A stretch of 64,000 nucleotides of DNA from NCBI GenBank assembly GCA_910584475.1, contig CAJUBD010000017.1, forward strand, positions 1 to 64,000. The letters run 5' to 3'. Below the pieces are notes generated by a model. The model had not been told where the DNA came from. It saw only the letters and a list, made by a program, of their open reading frames with translations, and made no database searches. The stretch is from an uncultured Treponema sp. (GTDB lineage Bacteria > Spirochaetota > Spirochaetia > Treponematales > Treponemataceae). Numbering within the stretch: the first letter of the stretch is position 1; each line of letters opens with the position of its first letter. Of this stretch, positions 33,137-43,221 are shown one piece after another. The translations under genes were made by a program, and so were the position numbers.

Positions 33137-34498
33137 ATGCTTTTTACGCCGCTTGAAATTCAAGAAACTGTGAATATGTTTATGCGCGAAAAACTCGATG
33201 TGCGCTGCATTACGATGGGCATTTCTCTGCTCGACTGTGCTTGCGATGACGAGGCGAAGGCATGCCAAAAAATCTACGACAAGATTATGTCGTGCGCGAA
33301 AAACCTTGTGAAAGTCGGGCAGGACATTGAGCGCGAATTTGGCGTGCCAATCATAAACAAGAGAATTTCCGTTACGCCGATCGCGCTTGTTGCCGGAGCG
33401 AGCCACGCGCAAAATTATATAGAATATTGCCGGACGCTCGACAAATGCGCTCGGGAATTGGGCGTGAATTTCATCGGTGGCTTTTCCGCGCTCGTTCAAA
33501 AAGGAATTACGCCGGCGGACAAAATTTTAATTGAGTCGATTCCTCAAAGCTTGTGCGAAACTGAATCGGTCTGCGCTTCTGTGAACGTGGGTTCTACGAA
33601 AAGCGGAATCAATATGGACGCAGTGAAATTGATGGGAGAAATCATCAAGAAAACTGCGGAAGCGTCGGCGAGCAAGCCTGTAAACGGTTGCGCCAAACTT
33701 GTCGTTTTCACAAATGCGCCAGAAGACAATCCTTTTATGGCTGGCGCGTTTCACGGTCCTGGCGAAGGGGACAGCGTGATAAACGTGGGCGTTTCAGGTC
33801 CTGGCGTAATTTTGGCCGCCGCGCGTGAGTTTAAAGGAAAGCCTCTCAATGAACTTGCTGACGGAATTAAAAAGATGGCGTTTAAAATTACGCGGATGGG
33901 GCAACTCGTGGGAACGGAAGCGGCTAAACGTCTTGGCGTGAATTTCGGCATTTTGGATTTGAGCCTCGCCCCTACTCCTGAAGTGGGCGACAGCGTTGCG
34001 CGTATTCTGGAAGAAATTGGCTTGGAGGGTGCGGGCGCACCCGGGACTACTGCCGCGCTTGCGCTTCTCACCGATATGGTGAAAAAAGGCGGCGTGATGG
34101 CTTCCACGAATGTGGGCGGCTTGAGCGGCGCGTTCATTCCAGTTTCCGAAGACGAAGGAATGATAAACGCGGTGAAACAGCATTCGATTACGCTTGAAAA
34201 ACTCGAGGCGATGACTTGCGTTTGCTCGGTGGGATTGGATATGATTGCGATTCCAGGCGACACCCCCGCCACGACAATCAGCGGAATCATGGCGGACGAA
34301 ATGGCAATCGGAATGGTAAACAACAAGACGACTGCCGTGCGTCTCATTCCTGCTCCCGGAAAAAAAGCCGGCGATTGGGTGGAATTCGGCGGATTGCTTG
34401 GCGGCTGCCCCGTAATCGACGTGAACCGCTTCAGTTGCGTAGATTTCATAAACCGCGGCGGAAGGATTCCCGCGCCAATTCACAGTTTCAGGAATTAG
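33137..34498 (+). CDS. UPF0210 / DUF711 family protein
   Basis: The 453-residue protein matches the UPF0210 family throughout: MGISLLDCA near the start, INKRISVTPIA, NVGSTKSGINMDAV and NVGVSGPGVI, and a C-terminal IPAPIHSFRN. The family is widespread in anaerobes and usually paired with an ACT-domain protein, absent here; its biochemical role is unknown. GAGAGG lies 7 nt before the ATG at 33137. The frame is open further upstream, but the promoter lies there, so the longer start is rejected. Confidence 0.92.
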   Translation: MLFTPLEIQETVNMFMREKLDVRCITMGISLLDCACDDEAKACQKIYDKIMSCAKNLVKVGQDIEREFGVPIINKRISVTPIALVAGASHAQNYIEYCRTLDKCARELGVNFIGGFSALVQKGITPADKILIESIPQSLCETESVCASVNVGSTKSGINMDAVKLMGEIIKKTAEASASKPVNGCAKLVVFTNAPEDNPFMAGAFHGPGEGDSVINVGVSGPGVILAAAREFKGKPLNELADGIKKMAFKITRMGQLVGTEAAKRLGVNFGILDLSLAPTPEVGDSVARILEEIGLEGAGAPGTTAALALLTDMVKKGGVMASTNVGGLSGAFIPVSEDEGMINAVKQHSITLEKLEAMTCVCSVGLDMIAIPGDTPATTISGIMADEMAIGMVNNKTTAVRLIPAPGKKAGDWVEFGGLLGGCPVIDVNRFSCVDFINRGGRIPAPIHSFRN

Positions 34499-34611
34499 CG
34501 CGACATTTGGCGGGATGCTTTTGCTTTTCACACGCTTCTTGATAATCTTACGCAAAATACCAATTCCTGGCAAATATTCTTTTGACTTGCGATAAGTTCC
34601 CACTAATAAAC

Positions 34612-34640
34612 AACGCCGCAAGCGAAACGTTTGCGGCGTT
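34612..34640. terminator. Bidirectional terminator between UPF0210 and tex
   Basis: AACGCCGCAA and TTGCGGCGTT form a perfect 10-bp GC-rich stem with a 9-nt loop (GCGAAACGT). Both neighbouring genes end toward it. The T runs are short on both sides. Confidence 0.6.
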
Positions 34641-34675
34641 ATTGGTTTCAAATCAACAAATTTGTTTCTTCGCTT

Positions 34676-37066
34676 CTACTTTTTCAATAACGCGGCGAAA
34701 GGATTGTATCGCATTCCGTCATCGCTGCCGAAGTTCTGGCGTTCGCGGCGCGGACGGTTTTCTGGCGAGGGCTTCGCGTCCCGTGCGCCTTGCGGAAGGC
34801 TTCCTTTTTTCACTACGACTTTTTTCGCGCCGTTCGTTCCAACCGAGCCTTGCGATTTTGTTCGCCCTGACTTTTCTCCGCTTCCCCTTGTGGCGGCATC
34901 GCTTTTAAGAGAAAGGCTTATTCGCTTTCGCGCCATGTCCAAATCGATTATCGTAAAATCCTTTATGTCTCCGACTTTGATTATGTCCATCGGGTCGGAT
35001 ACAAAATTGTCGCTCAACTCGGAAATGTGGATGAGGCCAGTTTCATGCAAACCGATGTCAACGAATGCGCCGAAATCCACGACGTTTCGGATTTTGCCAG
35101 TGACTTTCATTCCCACCTTCAAATCCTCGAAATTGACAACGCCCTTTTGCATAATCGGAGCGGGGTAGCCGTCGCGCGGATCGCGGTTGGGCTTTGCGAG
35201 TTCTTCCACGATGTCGTTGATTGTGGTTTCGCCGAGCGAATATTTTTCCGCGATTTTCTTTTTCAAGTCGGCGGAGATTTTTTCGCCCGATTTTATGAGC
35301 GGAAGGACTTCGCCCGCCACCGCGTAGTTTTCAGGATGAACCCAAGTGTTGTCGAGCGGATTTTCGCTTTCGGGAATTTTCAAGAATCCCGCGCATTGCT
35401 CGAACGCTTTCGGGCCAAGCCCCGAAACTTTTTTCAAATCTTCGCGGCTAGTGATTTTTCCGTTCGCATCGCGGTAAGCGACAATTTTCTTTGCCGTCGC
35501 GCTCGTGATTCCCGAAACGTATTTCAAAAGGCTCGCGCTCGCCGTGTTTAAATTCACGCCGACATTGTTCACCACGCTTCCCACCACTTCATCCAAAGTT
35601 TCGGAAAGTTTCTTTTGATTCACATCGTGCTGATAAAGTCCCACGCCGATTGACTTCGGATCGATTTTGACAAGTTCGGCAAGCGGATCTTGCAGTCTCC
35701 TTCCCATCGAAATCGCTCCGCGAATCGTCAAATCCAAATCAGGAAATTCTTCGCGCGCGATGTCGCTCGCAGAATATACGGACGCCCCGCTTTCGTCAAC
35801 CACCGTGTACATCACGTCGGAATAATTTTCGCTGATGACTTTTGAAACGATCGCCTGCACTTCCTGGCTTCCAGTTCCGTTTCCCACCGCGACCACTTGG
35901 ATGTCGTATTTGTCAATCGCGTCGTTGATCGCTTTGTAGCTGCCTTCGGGATCTGCCACCTGCTTGATGAGGAAGTAGCCCAAATATTTTCCGGTTTCAT
36001 CCAGCGCGGCGCATTTCGTTCCCGTGCGGATTCCCGGATCCACTCCGAGAACGCGGCTTCCTTTAATCGGCTGCTGCATCAAAAGGTTTTTCAAATTTTC
36101 GCTGAAAACTCCGATTCCATGGTCGTCGGCGGCATCGGTTTGATCGCTTCGAATTTCGCGCACGACGGCAGGAGAAAGAAGTCGCACAACGCCGTCTTCG
36201 ATAGCATCAGTAAAATATTTGTTCGCGCACTTGTATTTTTTTTGAATTGATTTCACGCCGTCCTCGACGCTCACATCAATTTGCACTTCCAGCGCGCCTT
36301 CGCGCTCCGCTCGATTTATCGCAAGGATTCTGTGCGGCTTCACTTGCGCCAAAGGCTCGTGATAATCCCAATACATTTTGTAAGTGGAAGTCTTTTCGGC
36401 TTCCTCGGCGTTCGCGCCTTCTGGAACAATTCCTTTCGTCACGATTTGACCGTTCGCAAAATAAAGCGCGCGCAAGTCTTCGCGGTTTTTTGAATCTTGC
36501 GAAATCCGCTCCGCCACAATGTCCTTCGCGCCGGCAATCGCGTCCGCCGCGCTTTCCACATTCAGCGCGGAATCTTCGTTGTCGGTCTTGATGAATTTTT
36601 CCGCTTCAGCTTCAACCGCAGAATCCGAGTTCTCGCCTTCGATGAAGTCGGCAAGCGGCTCAAGCCCTTTTTCGGCGGCAAGCATTCCGCGAGTCTTCTT
36701 TTTCTTTTTGAACGGCGCCCACAAATCTTCAAGTTCCGAAAGCGTCTTTGCGCTCATCGCCGCATTGTAAAGCGAGTCGTTGAGTTTTCCTTGCTTGAAA
36801 ATTCCTCGCACAATTTCAAGGCGACGTTCTTCCAAATTTTTTAGAGAAGTAAAAAGGTGGTCGCATTCGCGAACCTGCAACTCGTCTAGCGAGCCGTGCT
36901 TTTCCTTGCGATAGCGGGCGATGAACGGAATCGTACATCCTTCCTGAACGAGGCTGATGACCGCGCTCACCTGCGGAACGCGAATAGAAAGTTCGTCCGC
37001 GATTTTTTTCATAATCTCGACTTCGTTGACTTGCAACGCGTCAATTGATTCTTGAGTAAATTCCAT
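34676..37066 (-). CDS. tex: Tex-family S1 RNA-binding transcription accessory protein
   Basis: The nearly 800-residue protein shows the complete Tex architecture: helix-turn-helix N-terminus (IPFIARYRKEKHGSLDE), YqgF/RNase H-like domain (GVDPGIRTGTKCAALD), helix-hairpin-helix region (NTASASLLKYVSGI) and a C-terminal S1 domain (VTGKIRNVVDFGAFVDIGLH). A charged tail rich in Arg and Gly follows. Tex binds nucleic acids and affects transcription in several bacteria. The start at 37066 fits the family's N-terminus; TTGCCA-17-TAAAAT ends 10 nt before it, with no ribosome site. Confidence 0.94.
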   Translation of the reverse strand: MEFTQESIDALQVNEVEIMKKIADELSIRVPQVSAVISLVQEGCTIPFIARYRKEKHGSLDELQVRECDHLFTSLKNLEERRLEIVRGIFKQGKLNDSLYNAAMSAKTLSELEDLWAPFKKKKKTRGMLAAEKGLEPLADFIEGENSDSAVEAEAEKFIKTDNEDSALNVESAADAIAGAKDIVAERISQDSKNREDLRALYFANGQIVTKGIVPEGANAEEAEKTSTYKMYWDYHEPLAQVKPHRILAINRAEREGALEVQIDVSVEDGVKSIQKKYKCANKYFTDAIEDGVVRLLSPAVVREIRSDQTDAADDHGIGVFSENLKNLLMQQPIKGSRVLGVDPGIRTGTKCAALDETGKYLGYFLIKQVADPEGSYKAINDAIDKYDIQVVAVGNGTGSQEVQAIVSKVISENYSDVMYTVVDESGASVYSASDIAREEFPDLDLTIRGAISMGRRLQDPLAELVKIDPKSIGVGLYQHDVNQKKLSETLDEVVGSVVNNVGVNLNTASASLLKYVSGITSATAKKIVAYRDANGKITSREDLKKVSGLGPKAFEQCAGFLKIPESENPLDNTWVHPENYAVAGEVLPLIKSGEKISADLKKKIAEKYSLGETTINDIVEELAKPNRDPRDGYPAPIMQKGVVNFEDLKVGMKVTGKIRNVVDFGAFVDIGLHETGLIHISELSDNFVSDPMDIIKVGDIKDFTIIDLDMARKRISLSLKSDAATRGSGEKSGRTKSQGSVGTNGAKKVVVKKGSLPQGARDAKPSPENRPRRERQNFGSDDGMRYNPFAALLKK

Positions 37067-37076
37067 AGTAAAAGCA

Positions 37077-37105
37077 ATTTTAACGAAAAAATGGATTTGT
37101 GGCAA
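37077..37105 (-). promoter_or_regulatory. Promoter of tex
   Basis: On the minus strand TTGCCA (37100-37105), 17 nt, TAAAAT (37077-37082). The leader would be about 3 nt, close to leaderless. Confidence 0.6.
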
Positions 37106-37218
37106 TATGTAAAATTGATTGAAATAATGTAGAAAAAAATGAAAATAATTCGTGCGTTAAAAATTTACTCTAAAATTGCGCCGTTTACTTTGACTTCGAG
37201 TTTTGTTGGAAAACTCGT

Positions 37219-37677
37219 TTATCTATTTAAAGAACGGATTTCTTTTTGACAAAGCGAATCGCATATTTCGTTGTACTTGATGCCCGCATGTCCTTTTACC
37301 CAATTCCATTCAAGCGCGGAAAAACTGGCGGCAAGCGAATCCAATTGCATCCACAAGTCAATGTTCTTCACTGGCTTTTTGTCGGCCGTGCGCCAACCTT
37401 TGGCTTTCCAATTTTTTATCCAAACCGTGATTCCATTTTTCACATATTGACTGTCGATAAAAAATTTTACGGATATGCTTTGTATATCATAATTTTGCCG
37501 AACAAATTCCAGCGCGTTGATTGCGGCAAGCAATTCCATTCGATTGTTCGTAGTGCAAGGCTCGCCTCCAGAAATCTGCGCTTCGTTCGAACCGTCAAGT
37601 ATAACCGCTCCCCAACCTCCAGGTCCTGGATTTCCAGAACAACCACCATCAGTGTAAATAACAATTTCTTTCGTCAT
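37219..37677 (-). CDS. rnhA: Ribonuclease HI
   Basis: A 152-residue RNase HI with all four metal-binding residues: Asp in IYTDGGCSGNPGPGGWG, Glu in NNRMELLAA, Asp in FFIDSQYV, and Asp in the C-terminal NEICDSL after VKGHAG. It degrades the RNA strand of RNA-DNA hybrids. AGGAG precedes the ATG at 37677; the frame is open to 37767, but that part has no ribosome site and lacks homology. Small palindromes (GAGTTTTGTTGGAAAACTC) flank the gene. Confidence 0.95.
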   Translation of the reverse strand: MTKEIVIYTDGGCSGNPGPGGWGAVILDGSNEAQISGGEPCTTNNRMELLAAINALEFVRQNYDIQSISVKFFIDSQYVKNGITVWIKNWKAKGWRTADKKPVKNIDLWMQLDSLAASFSALEWNWVKGHAGIKYNEICDSLCQKEIRSLNR

Positions 37678-37944
37678 AAAAACTCCTTTTGTAGAAATAT
37701 AAAGGGAATGTTTAATGTAAACGAGTAAAATCGCTCCGTTCACGTTAACTTCAAGTTTGTTGCACAAACTCGCCTACTGAAATTGCCTGCCCGCGCATAC
37801 GAATAAAGCACCTTTGAAAATTGAGATTTTCCGTGGCACTTGATTTTGAGGAATACATTATATTACGTTTTTATTTTTGGCGACAAGAAAAATTCAAGCA
37901 ATAAGAAAGCCGCCAATTTATAAAAATGACATGCAAATTTAATT

Positions 37945-38436
37945 TTATTTCATCACGCCTTCGCCGCGTCCCATAGCAGTAAGTCCGGTCTTGGCGTATT
38001 CCAAAATTCCATAAGGCTCAAGCAAACGAATCAAGCTGTCGATTTTTTCTTCGCTGCCCGTAGCTTCCACGATGACGGAGCCAAGCCCAACATCCACAAT
38101 GTGGGCGCGATAGATGTCGCACGTTTCGATGATGATGGCGCGTTTTTCACCTGAGGCTTTGACTTTTATCAACGCGGTTTCGCGCTGGCAAGTGTTTTTC
38201 GGATCGCAACTTTCGATTGAAATCACTTCAATCAATTTTGAAAGCTGCTTTTGAATTTGCTCCAGAATATGCTCGTCGCCTCGCACGACAATTGTCATTC
38301 GAGAAATGCCTTTGTTGCTGGTTTCGCAAACTGTTAGGCTGTCGATGTTGTAGCCACGTCGGCTGAACAATCCTGAGACACGGCTCAAAACTCCGGCGTG
38401 ATTTTCCACCAAAACGGACAAAACAAATTTTTGCAT
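37945..38436 (-). CDS. ilvN: Acetolactate synthase small (regulatory) subunit
   Basis: The 163-residue protein begins with the ACT domain that binds valine (VLVENHAGVLSRVSGLFSRRGYNIDSLTV), followed by the C-terminal ALS_ss_C domain (EVIDIGLGSVIVEATG-like, here HIVDVGLGSVIVEATG). It would activate the catalytic subunit IlvB for branched-chain amino acid synthesis; no ilvB lies in the window. A GGAGG site precedes the ATG. It is about 100 nt downstream of the aromatic fusion gene on the same strand and may be transcribed with it. Confidence 0.92.
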   Translation of the reverse strand: MQKFVLSVLVENHAGVLSRVSGLFSRRGYNIDSLTVCETSNKGISRMTIVVRGDEHILEQIQKQLSKLIEVISIESCDPKNTCQRETALIKVKASGEKRAIIIETCDIYRAHIVDVGLGSVIVEATGSEEKIDSLIRLLEPYGILEYAKTGLTAMGRGEGVMK

Positions 38437-38540
38437 ACTTCCTCCAAATAAATTAAGTAATAACGGACTGGCAAAACAAAATGAGTCATAACTAAAGAAT
38501 ATCTTTTGTACGACTTATTTCAACAACCAATCCGCCGATA

Positions 38541-40529
38541 TTACCTACTTTCCGCCGCATATACTCCAAGCAGGCGAACGTCCTGCGCCACTTGCATCAA
38601 CTCGTCCAAAACTTGACTCACATAATCCACGGTGCGTTCGTTTTGCGAAAGTTCTGCGTCAGCGTAAAAACAATATTTCCAAGTTTCACCGTGAATCGGG
38701 CGCGATTCCAAACGCGACAAGTTCAATTTGAATTTGTCGAAAACTCCGAGACATTTGCAAAGCGAGCCTGGCGCGTCTTTCGTAGAAAATACGAACGAAA
38801 CTGCGTTGGGTTTTATGCCGGCAGCCTTTTGCGCACGAAAGGCAAGCGAAGCGGATTTGTCGTCCTTTTTTTTCGCGATGAAATGATTTGCGGCGATGAC
38901 AAAAAAGCGCGTGTAATTTTTCGGATCGTCTTCGATTGACTCGCGCAAAACGTCAAGCTTGTAATATTTTGCGTTCACCGCGCTCGCGATGGCGGCACTG
39001 TCCTTGTTCGGATTTTTCGAAGCGAGAAGAGCCGCCGTCGCCGTGGAAACGGAATCGATTTTGTTCCAGTCCGTGTGCTCGCCCAAAAATTTCGAGCACT
39101 GCGCGAAACCTTGCGGATGCGAATAAATCGACTTGATGTCTTCAAGTCGCGCACCCTTTGCTCCCAAAAGCGCATGCTGAATCCGAAGCGTAACGCTTGC
39201 CACGATACTGATGTCATGGAAATCTGCGAGATTGTCGTAATTTTCGTAGACCGAACCTGCAAGCGAATTTTCAATCGGAACCATTCCGTAGTCCGCGTGT
39301 CCGTCCAAAACATTTTGGAAAATTTCCCTGAACGAATCCACCGCGAGTGCGGTCGCCTCGTTTTCAAAATGCCGCGTAATCGCCTGTTCCGCATACGCTC
39401 CGCGCTTTCCGCAGAACGCGCACACGATTTTTTGCGATGATTTTTCCGCAGATTTTTTTCCGCTTGAAATTTTCACTGGCTTTAAGTTCGGATGCAAATG
39501 CGCCACTTCCCTTCCCAAAATCGGAGAAAGTGCGTCTATGTCGCGCATGAGGCTGTCGAACTGTTCGGGATAAAGCGACTGCGGCCCATCGCTCAAAGCC
39601 TTTTCGGGATTGCAATGGACTTCAACGATTATTCCGTCCGCGCCCGCCGCGATTGCCGCGAACGCCATCGAAGGAACTTTGTCGCGGATTCCGAGAGCAT
39701 GGGAGGGGTCAACGATAATTGGCAAATGAGTGAGTTGTCGCAAAATCGGAACCGCGCTCAAATCAAGCGTGTTGCGCGTAGCGCGTTCGTAAGTGCGAAT
39801 TCCACGTTCGCACAAAATCACTTTTTCAGTTCCCGAAGAAAGAAGATATTCCGCGCTCATGAGCCATTCTTCAATTGTGGCAGAAATTCCACGCTTTAAA
39901 ATCACGGGCTTCTTCAATTTTCCAAGCCGCTTCAAAAGCTCGAAATTCTGCATATTGCGCGCGCCTACTTGATAGCAGTCGACACCGCATTTTTCCATCG
40001 CGGACAAATATTCCGCTGCAACTACTTCAGTTACAACAGGCATTCCAAATTTGTCGCCAGCTTCCTTTAAAATCTTGCAGCCTTCTTCGCCCAAACCTTG
40101 AAACGAATACGGAGAAGTGCGGGGCTTGTACGCGCCGCCGCGAAGCATCACCGCGCCGCTTTCCGAAACGCGCTTTGCGATGCCCATCATTTGCTCGCGA
40201 CTTTCCACGGCGCAAGGACCGGCAATCGAAACAATGCGCTTTCCACCCACGCGAATCATCTGAGCGAATGGAGAAGGAATTTCTACCACTGTGTCCTGCG
40301 GCTCGAATTCGCGGCTCGCCAATTTGTAAGGCTTAGAAATAGGAATCACCCTTTCTACGCCCGGCAAAATTTCCACTTCGCGAGGATCGATGCTAAGCCG
40401 TCCTACCGCCGCTATGATTGTCTCTTCTTCGCCCGCAATTTCGTTCGTCTTGAACTTGCGTTCGCCCAAAAAATTCGACACGGCTTTTTTTTCAACTTGG
40501 GAAATATTATGCTTTAAAACTATAACCAT
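38541..40529 (-). CDS. Fusion of DAHP synthase and prephenate dehydratase
   Basis: Residues 1 to about 345 are a class I-beta (AroF/KdsA-like) 3-deoxy-7-phosphoheptulonate synthase with the N-terminal ferredoxin-like cap: SIAGPCAVES, RGGAYKPRTSPYSFQG, LKRGISAT and DPSHALG. After a linker (about 345-375), residues to 662 are a prephenate dehydratase with ACT domain: GKRGAYAEQA, PIENSLAGSV, the active-site YTRFFVI and the Phe-binding ESRP motif. The first enzyme of the shikimate pathway and the enzyme committing to phenylalanine are thus one polypeptide. The ATG follows an AGGT site; the gene starts 17 nt after thrA. Confidence 0.93.
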   Translation of the reverse strand: MVIVLKHNISQVEKKAVSNFLGERKFKTNEIAGEEETIIAAVGRLSIDPREVEILPGVERVIPISKPYKLASREFEPQDTVVEIPSPFAQMIRVGGKRIVSIAGPCAVESREQMMGIAKRVSESGAVMLRGGAYKPRTSPYSFQGLGEEGCKILKEAGDKFGMPVVTEVVAAEYLSAMEKCGVDCYQVGARNMQNFELLKRLGKLKKPVILKRGISATIEEWLMSAEYLLSSGTEKVILCERGIRTYERATRNTLDLSAVPILRQLTHLPIIVDPSHALGIRDKVPSMAFAAIAAGADGIIVEVHCNPEKALSDGPQSLYPEQFDSLMRDIDALSPILGREVAHLHPNLKPVKISSGKKSAEKSSQKIVCAFCGKRGAYAEQAITRHFENEATALAVDSFREIFQNVLDGHADYGMVPIENSLAGSVYENYDNLADFHDISIVASVTLRIQHALLGAKGARLEDIKSIYSHPQGFAQCSKFLGEHTDWNKIDSVSTATAALLASKNPNKDSAAIASAVNAKYYKLDVLRESIEDDPKNYTRFFVIAANHFIAKKKDDKSASLAFRAQKAAGIKPNAVSFVFSTKDAPGSLCKCLGVFDKFKLNLSRLESRPIHGETWKYCFYADAELSQNERTVDYVSQVLDELMQVAQDVRLLGVYAAESR

Positions 40530-40546
40530 ACTTTTTACCTATAATT

Positions 40547-43060
40547 TTATTTTTTGCTTTCCGGATTGAAACTCACTGTGCGCAAAATGTCACCAAAGAC
40601 ACCCGCCGCAGTAACGCCCGCGCCCGCGCCATAACCGCGAACAGTAAGCGGGATCGGAGTGTAACGTCTCGTGTAAAATACAAATGCGTTCTCCCCTCCT
40701 CGAACGGCATAGAGCGGATCTTCAGGACCGACCTCGAACATTCCCACGGAACATTCGCCGTTTTTAATGTGCGCGCCCATCCGCAAAACTTTTCCCTGCT
40801 TTTTGAGCGCAGAAATTTTCTGCTTGAAATATTCATCGATTTCGGGAAGCCGTTTCAAAAATTCTTCTGTCGAACCGCTCGTGTCAAAATCGTCAGGAAA
40901 AACCTTCGCGATTTTCACGTCGGAAAGTTCAAGTTCAAATCCTGCCTCGCGCGCGATAATCAAGGCTTTTCGCGCCACATCCATTCCGTTCAAATCGTCG
41001 CGCGGATCAGGCTCGGTAAAACGCTGTTCCTTCGCTTCCAGCACCGCCTTGCTGAATGGAACATCTTCGTCCAACTTGCCGAAAATGTACGAAAGCGAGC
41101 CGGACATAATTCCCGTGAATTCAGTGAGATTGTCGCCGCTTTTGAAAAGATTTTGCAAAGTGTCGATAATCGGAAGCCCTGCGCCGACATTCGTCTCATA
41201 CAAAAAAAGCCGGCGCTTTTTGTTTGCCGTTCGGCGAAGATTTTTGTAAAAATCCATTCCCATTGAATTCGCGCGCTTGTTCGGCGTGGCAATCGACATT
41301 CCCGCTTCCAAAATGTCCAAATACCTTTCTGGCAAATCGTAACTTGCCGTACAGTCCACGAAAACCGGATTTAGCGGCTTTTTTTCACGAACGAAATTCA
41401 GGATTTCGTCCACGGCATTTTTCGAGACGAGAACATTTTTGTTTTCGCGCCAAGATGAAAGATCGATTCCGTTTTCATCCAAAATCAAGCCTTCGATTGT
41501 GGAAATTGCCATCACTTTGATGTCTATTCCTTGATTTTTGAGCGCGACTTGCTGATTGCAAATTTGGTCTAGAAGTCTGCCGCCGATGTTTCCCGCACCA
41601 AACGCGAAAATCTGAATTGACTGTTCAGTGCCAAAGAAAAAGTTGTGCGCCATTTGGACGGCCATATCGCCTTCGTCGCCTTCAATTACCGCACTGATGG
41701 AACGTTCGGACGAGCCTTGCGCGATTGCCAAAATGCTTACGCCCGCGCTCGCGAACGAATCAAAAAATCGGCTTGCCACGCCGAGCTGCTTTTTCATTCC
41801 GTCGCCCACAATCGAAATTACGGCACAGTCAGAATGAACTTCAAGCGGATTTATCACGCCGCTTCGAATTTCCAAATCAAATTCTTTCGTAATCGCTTCT
41901 TTCGCTTTAAGAGCCGAATCATCGCGCACGCAAAACGAAATCGTATATTCGGACGAAGATTGCGTAATGAGCAAGACGGAAATTCCCGCGCGAGAAACCG
42001 CCGAAAAGATTCGTCCCGCCACGCCGGCGCGTCCACGCATTCCGCTTCCGCTCACTGAAATAATCGAAGTTTTTTTGAGACAGGAAATTCCGCGCACGAA
42101 ATTCATTTCGCCTTTGTTGTTGAGCGTTCCCTCGTAAGGACCTTTGCCTATTCGAGTTCCGCGCGCGCTTGGATTGAGTGAATTCAAACTCCACGCTTCT
42201 ATTCCTTTTGCGGCGAGAGGCGCGAGAGTTTTCGGGTGAAGCACTTTCGAACCGAAGAACGCGAGTTCCATCGCTTCTTCATAAGTCATGTCGTTCACCA
42301 AAACCGCGTCTTTTACAATTCGCGGATCGGCAGTGAAAATTCCGTCAACGTCCGTCCAAAACTGCACTTGTTTCGCGCCCATGCACGCGCCGATTATCGC
42401 CGCCGAAAAATCAGAGCCGTTGCGCCCGAGAAGCCCTGGAACAAGTTCGCCGCCTAAAACCGCACTCCAAGAGCAGATGAATCCTGGAAACAAAAGCATG
42501 CGCGTCTGCGACTTGTATTCACCGTCGACATAGGGCCGAAGTAATTCCGTAGTGCGCGCATAGTCGACGTCGCCTTCTTTTTGATTTCCCGTCGTTATAA
42601 TAAATTTGCGCGAATTCAAAACTATGACGCTTTGCTTTTTTGCGAGCAAGACCGCTTCTACAATCGGAACGCAAAGCAATTCGCCCATTCCCATAATGCG
42701 GCAATGCGCAGTATCAGTGCATTCGCCAAACGCCACAACCGCCGTCAAAAGCTTTTGAATTTCAACGAAATGTTTTTCGAGGCTCGCCATAACGGAATCA
42801 CTTTGAAACGCGGAAAGTTTCGACTGCAATTCGCGACAAATTTCCAAATGAATCTGACGCAATTCTTCCACAAATCTTTCAGGATTTTCTCCGCGCACGC
42901 AACAATCTATGCTTTCCTGAAGCTTGTTGGAAACGCCCGCCACCGCCGAAACGACGATGCTCACGCGATCTTTTTTTTGCTGTTCAATCATGATGTCGGT
43001 GGAATCCAAAATCCGCCTGGCATTTCCCATCGAAGTTCCGCCGAATTTCAAAGTAATCAT
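40547..43060 (-). CDS. thrA: Bifunctional aspartate kinase / homoserine dehydrogenase I
   Basis: Residues 1-290 form the aspartate kinase (KFGGTSMGN at the N-terminus, GRNGSDFSAA), residues about 310-470 two ACT domains for threonine feedback control (SGSGMRGRAGVAG, IVGDGMKKQLGVASR), and residues about 485-838 the homoserine dehydrogenase (NAD loop FGAGNIGG, GIMSGSLSYI). It catalyses the first and third steps from aspartate to threonine and methionine. Length and order match E. coli ThrA. The ATG at 43060 follows GGCGG; an upstream ATG (43078) is possible. No leader peptide with Thr codons is seen. Confidence 0.95.
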   Translation of the reverse strand: MITLKFGGTSMGNARRILDSTDIMIEQQKKDRVSIVVSAVAGVSNKLQESIDCCVRGENPERFVEELRQIHLEICRELQSKLSAFQSDSVMASLEKHFVEIQKLLTAVVAFGECTDTAHCRIMGMGELLCVPIVEAVLLAKKQSVIVLNSRKFIITTGNQKEGDVDYARTTELLRPYVDGEYKSQTRMLLFPGFICSWSAVLGGELVPGLLGRNGSDFSAAIIGACMGAKQVQFWTDVDGIFTADPRIVKDAVLVNDMTYEEAMELAFFGSKVLHPKTLAPLAAKGIEAWSLNSLNPSARGTRIGKGPYEGTLNNKGEMNFVRGISCLKKTSIISVSGSGMRGRAGVAGRIFSAVSRAGISVLLITQSSSEYTISFCVRDDSALKAKEAITKEFDLEIRSGVINPLEVHSDCAVISIVGDGMKKQLGVASRFFDSFASAGVSILAIAQGSSERSISAVIEGDEGDMAVQMAHNFFFGTEQSIQIFAFGAGNIGGRLLDQICNQQVALKNQGIDIKVMAISTIEGLILDENGIDLSSWRENKNVLVSKNAVDEILNFVREKKPLNPVFVDCTASYDLPERYLDILEAGMSIATPNKRANSMGMDFYKNLRRTANKKRRLFLYETNVGAGLPIIDTLQNLFKSGDNLTEFTGIMSGSLSYIFGKLDEDVPFSKAVLEAKEQRFTEPDPRDDLNGMDVARKALIIAREAGFELELSDVKIAKVFPDDFDTSGSTEEFLKRLPEIDEYFKQKISALKKQGKVLRMGAHIKNGECSVGMFEVGPEDPLYAVRGGENAFVFYTRRYTPIPLTVRGYGAGAGVTAAGVFGDILRTVSFNPESKK

Positions 43061-43157
43061 AAAAACCGCCTTTTGCATATAAAATTAAACGCAAGTCGCT
43101 TTCTAAAAAAAATTGCCTTTAATTTTTGCAAAAAAATTACAATTTAACTAGAAAAAT

Positions 43158-43186
43158 ATTATATCAAATTTTTTGAGGAATGTCTA
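43158..43186 (-). promoter_or_regulatory. Promoter of the thrA operon
   Basis: TAGACA (43181-43186), 17 nt and a perfect TATAAT (43158-43163) on the minus strand, giving a leader of about 90 nt with no recognisable attenuator. Confidence 0.65.
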
Positions 43187-43221
43187 GTGTGGAATTTTTT
43201 GAGGCCAGCGTTAAATCCAAT

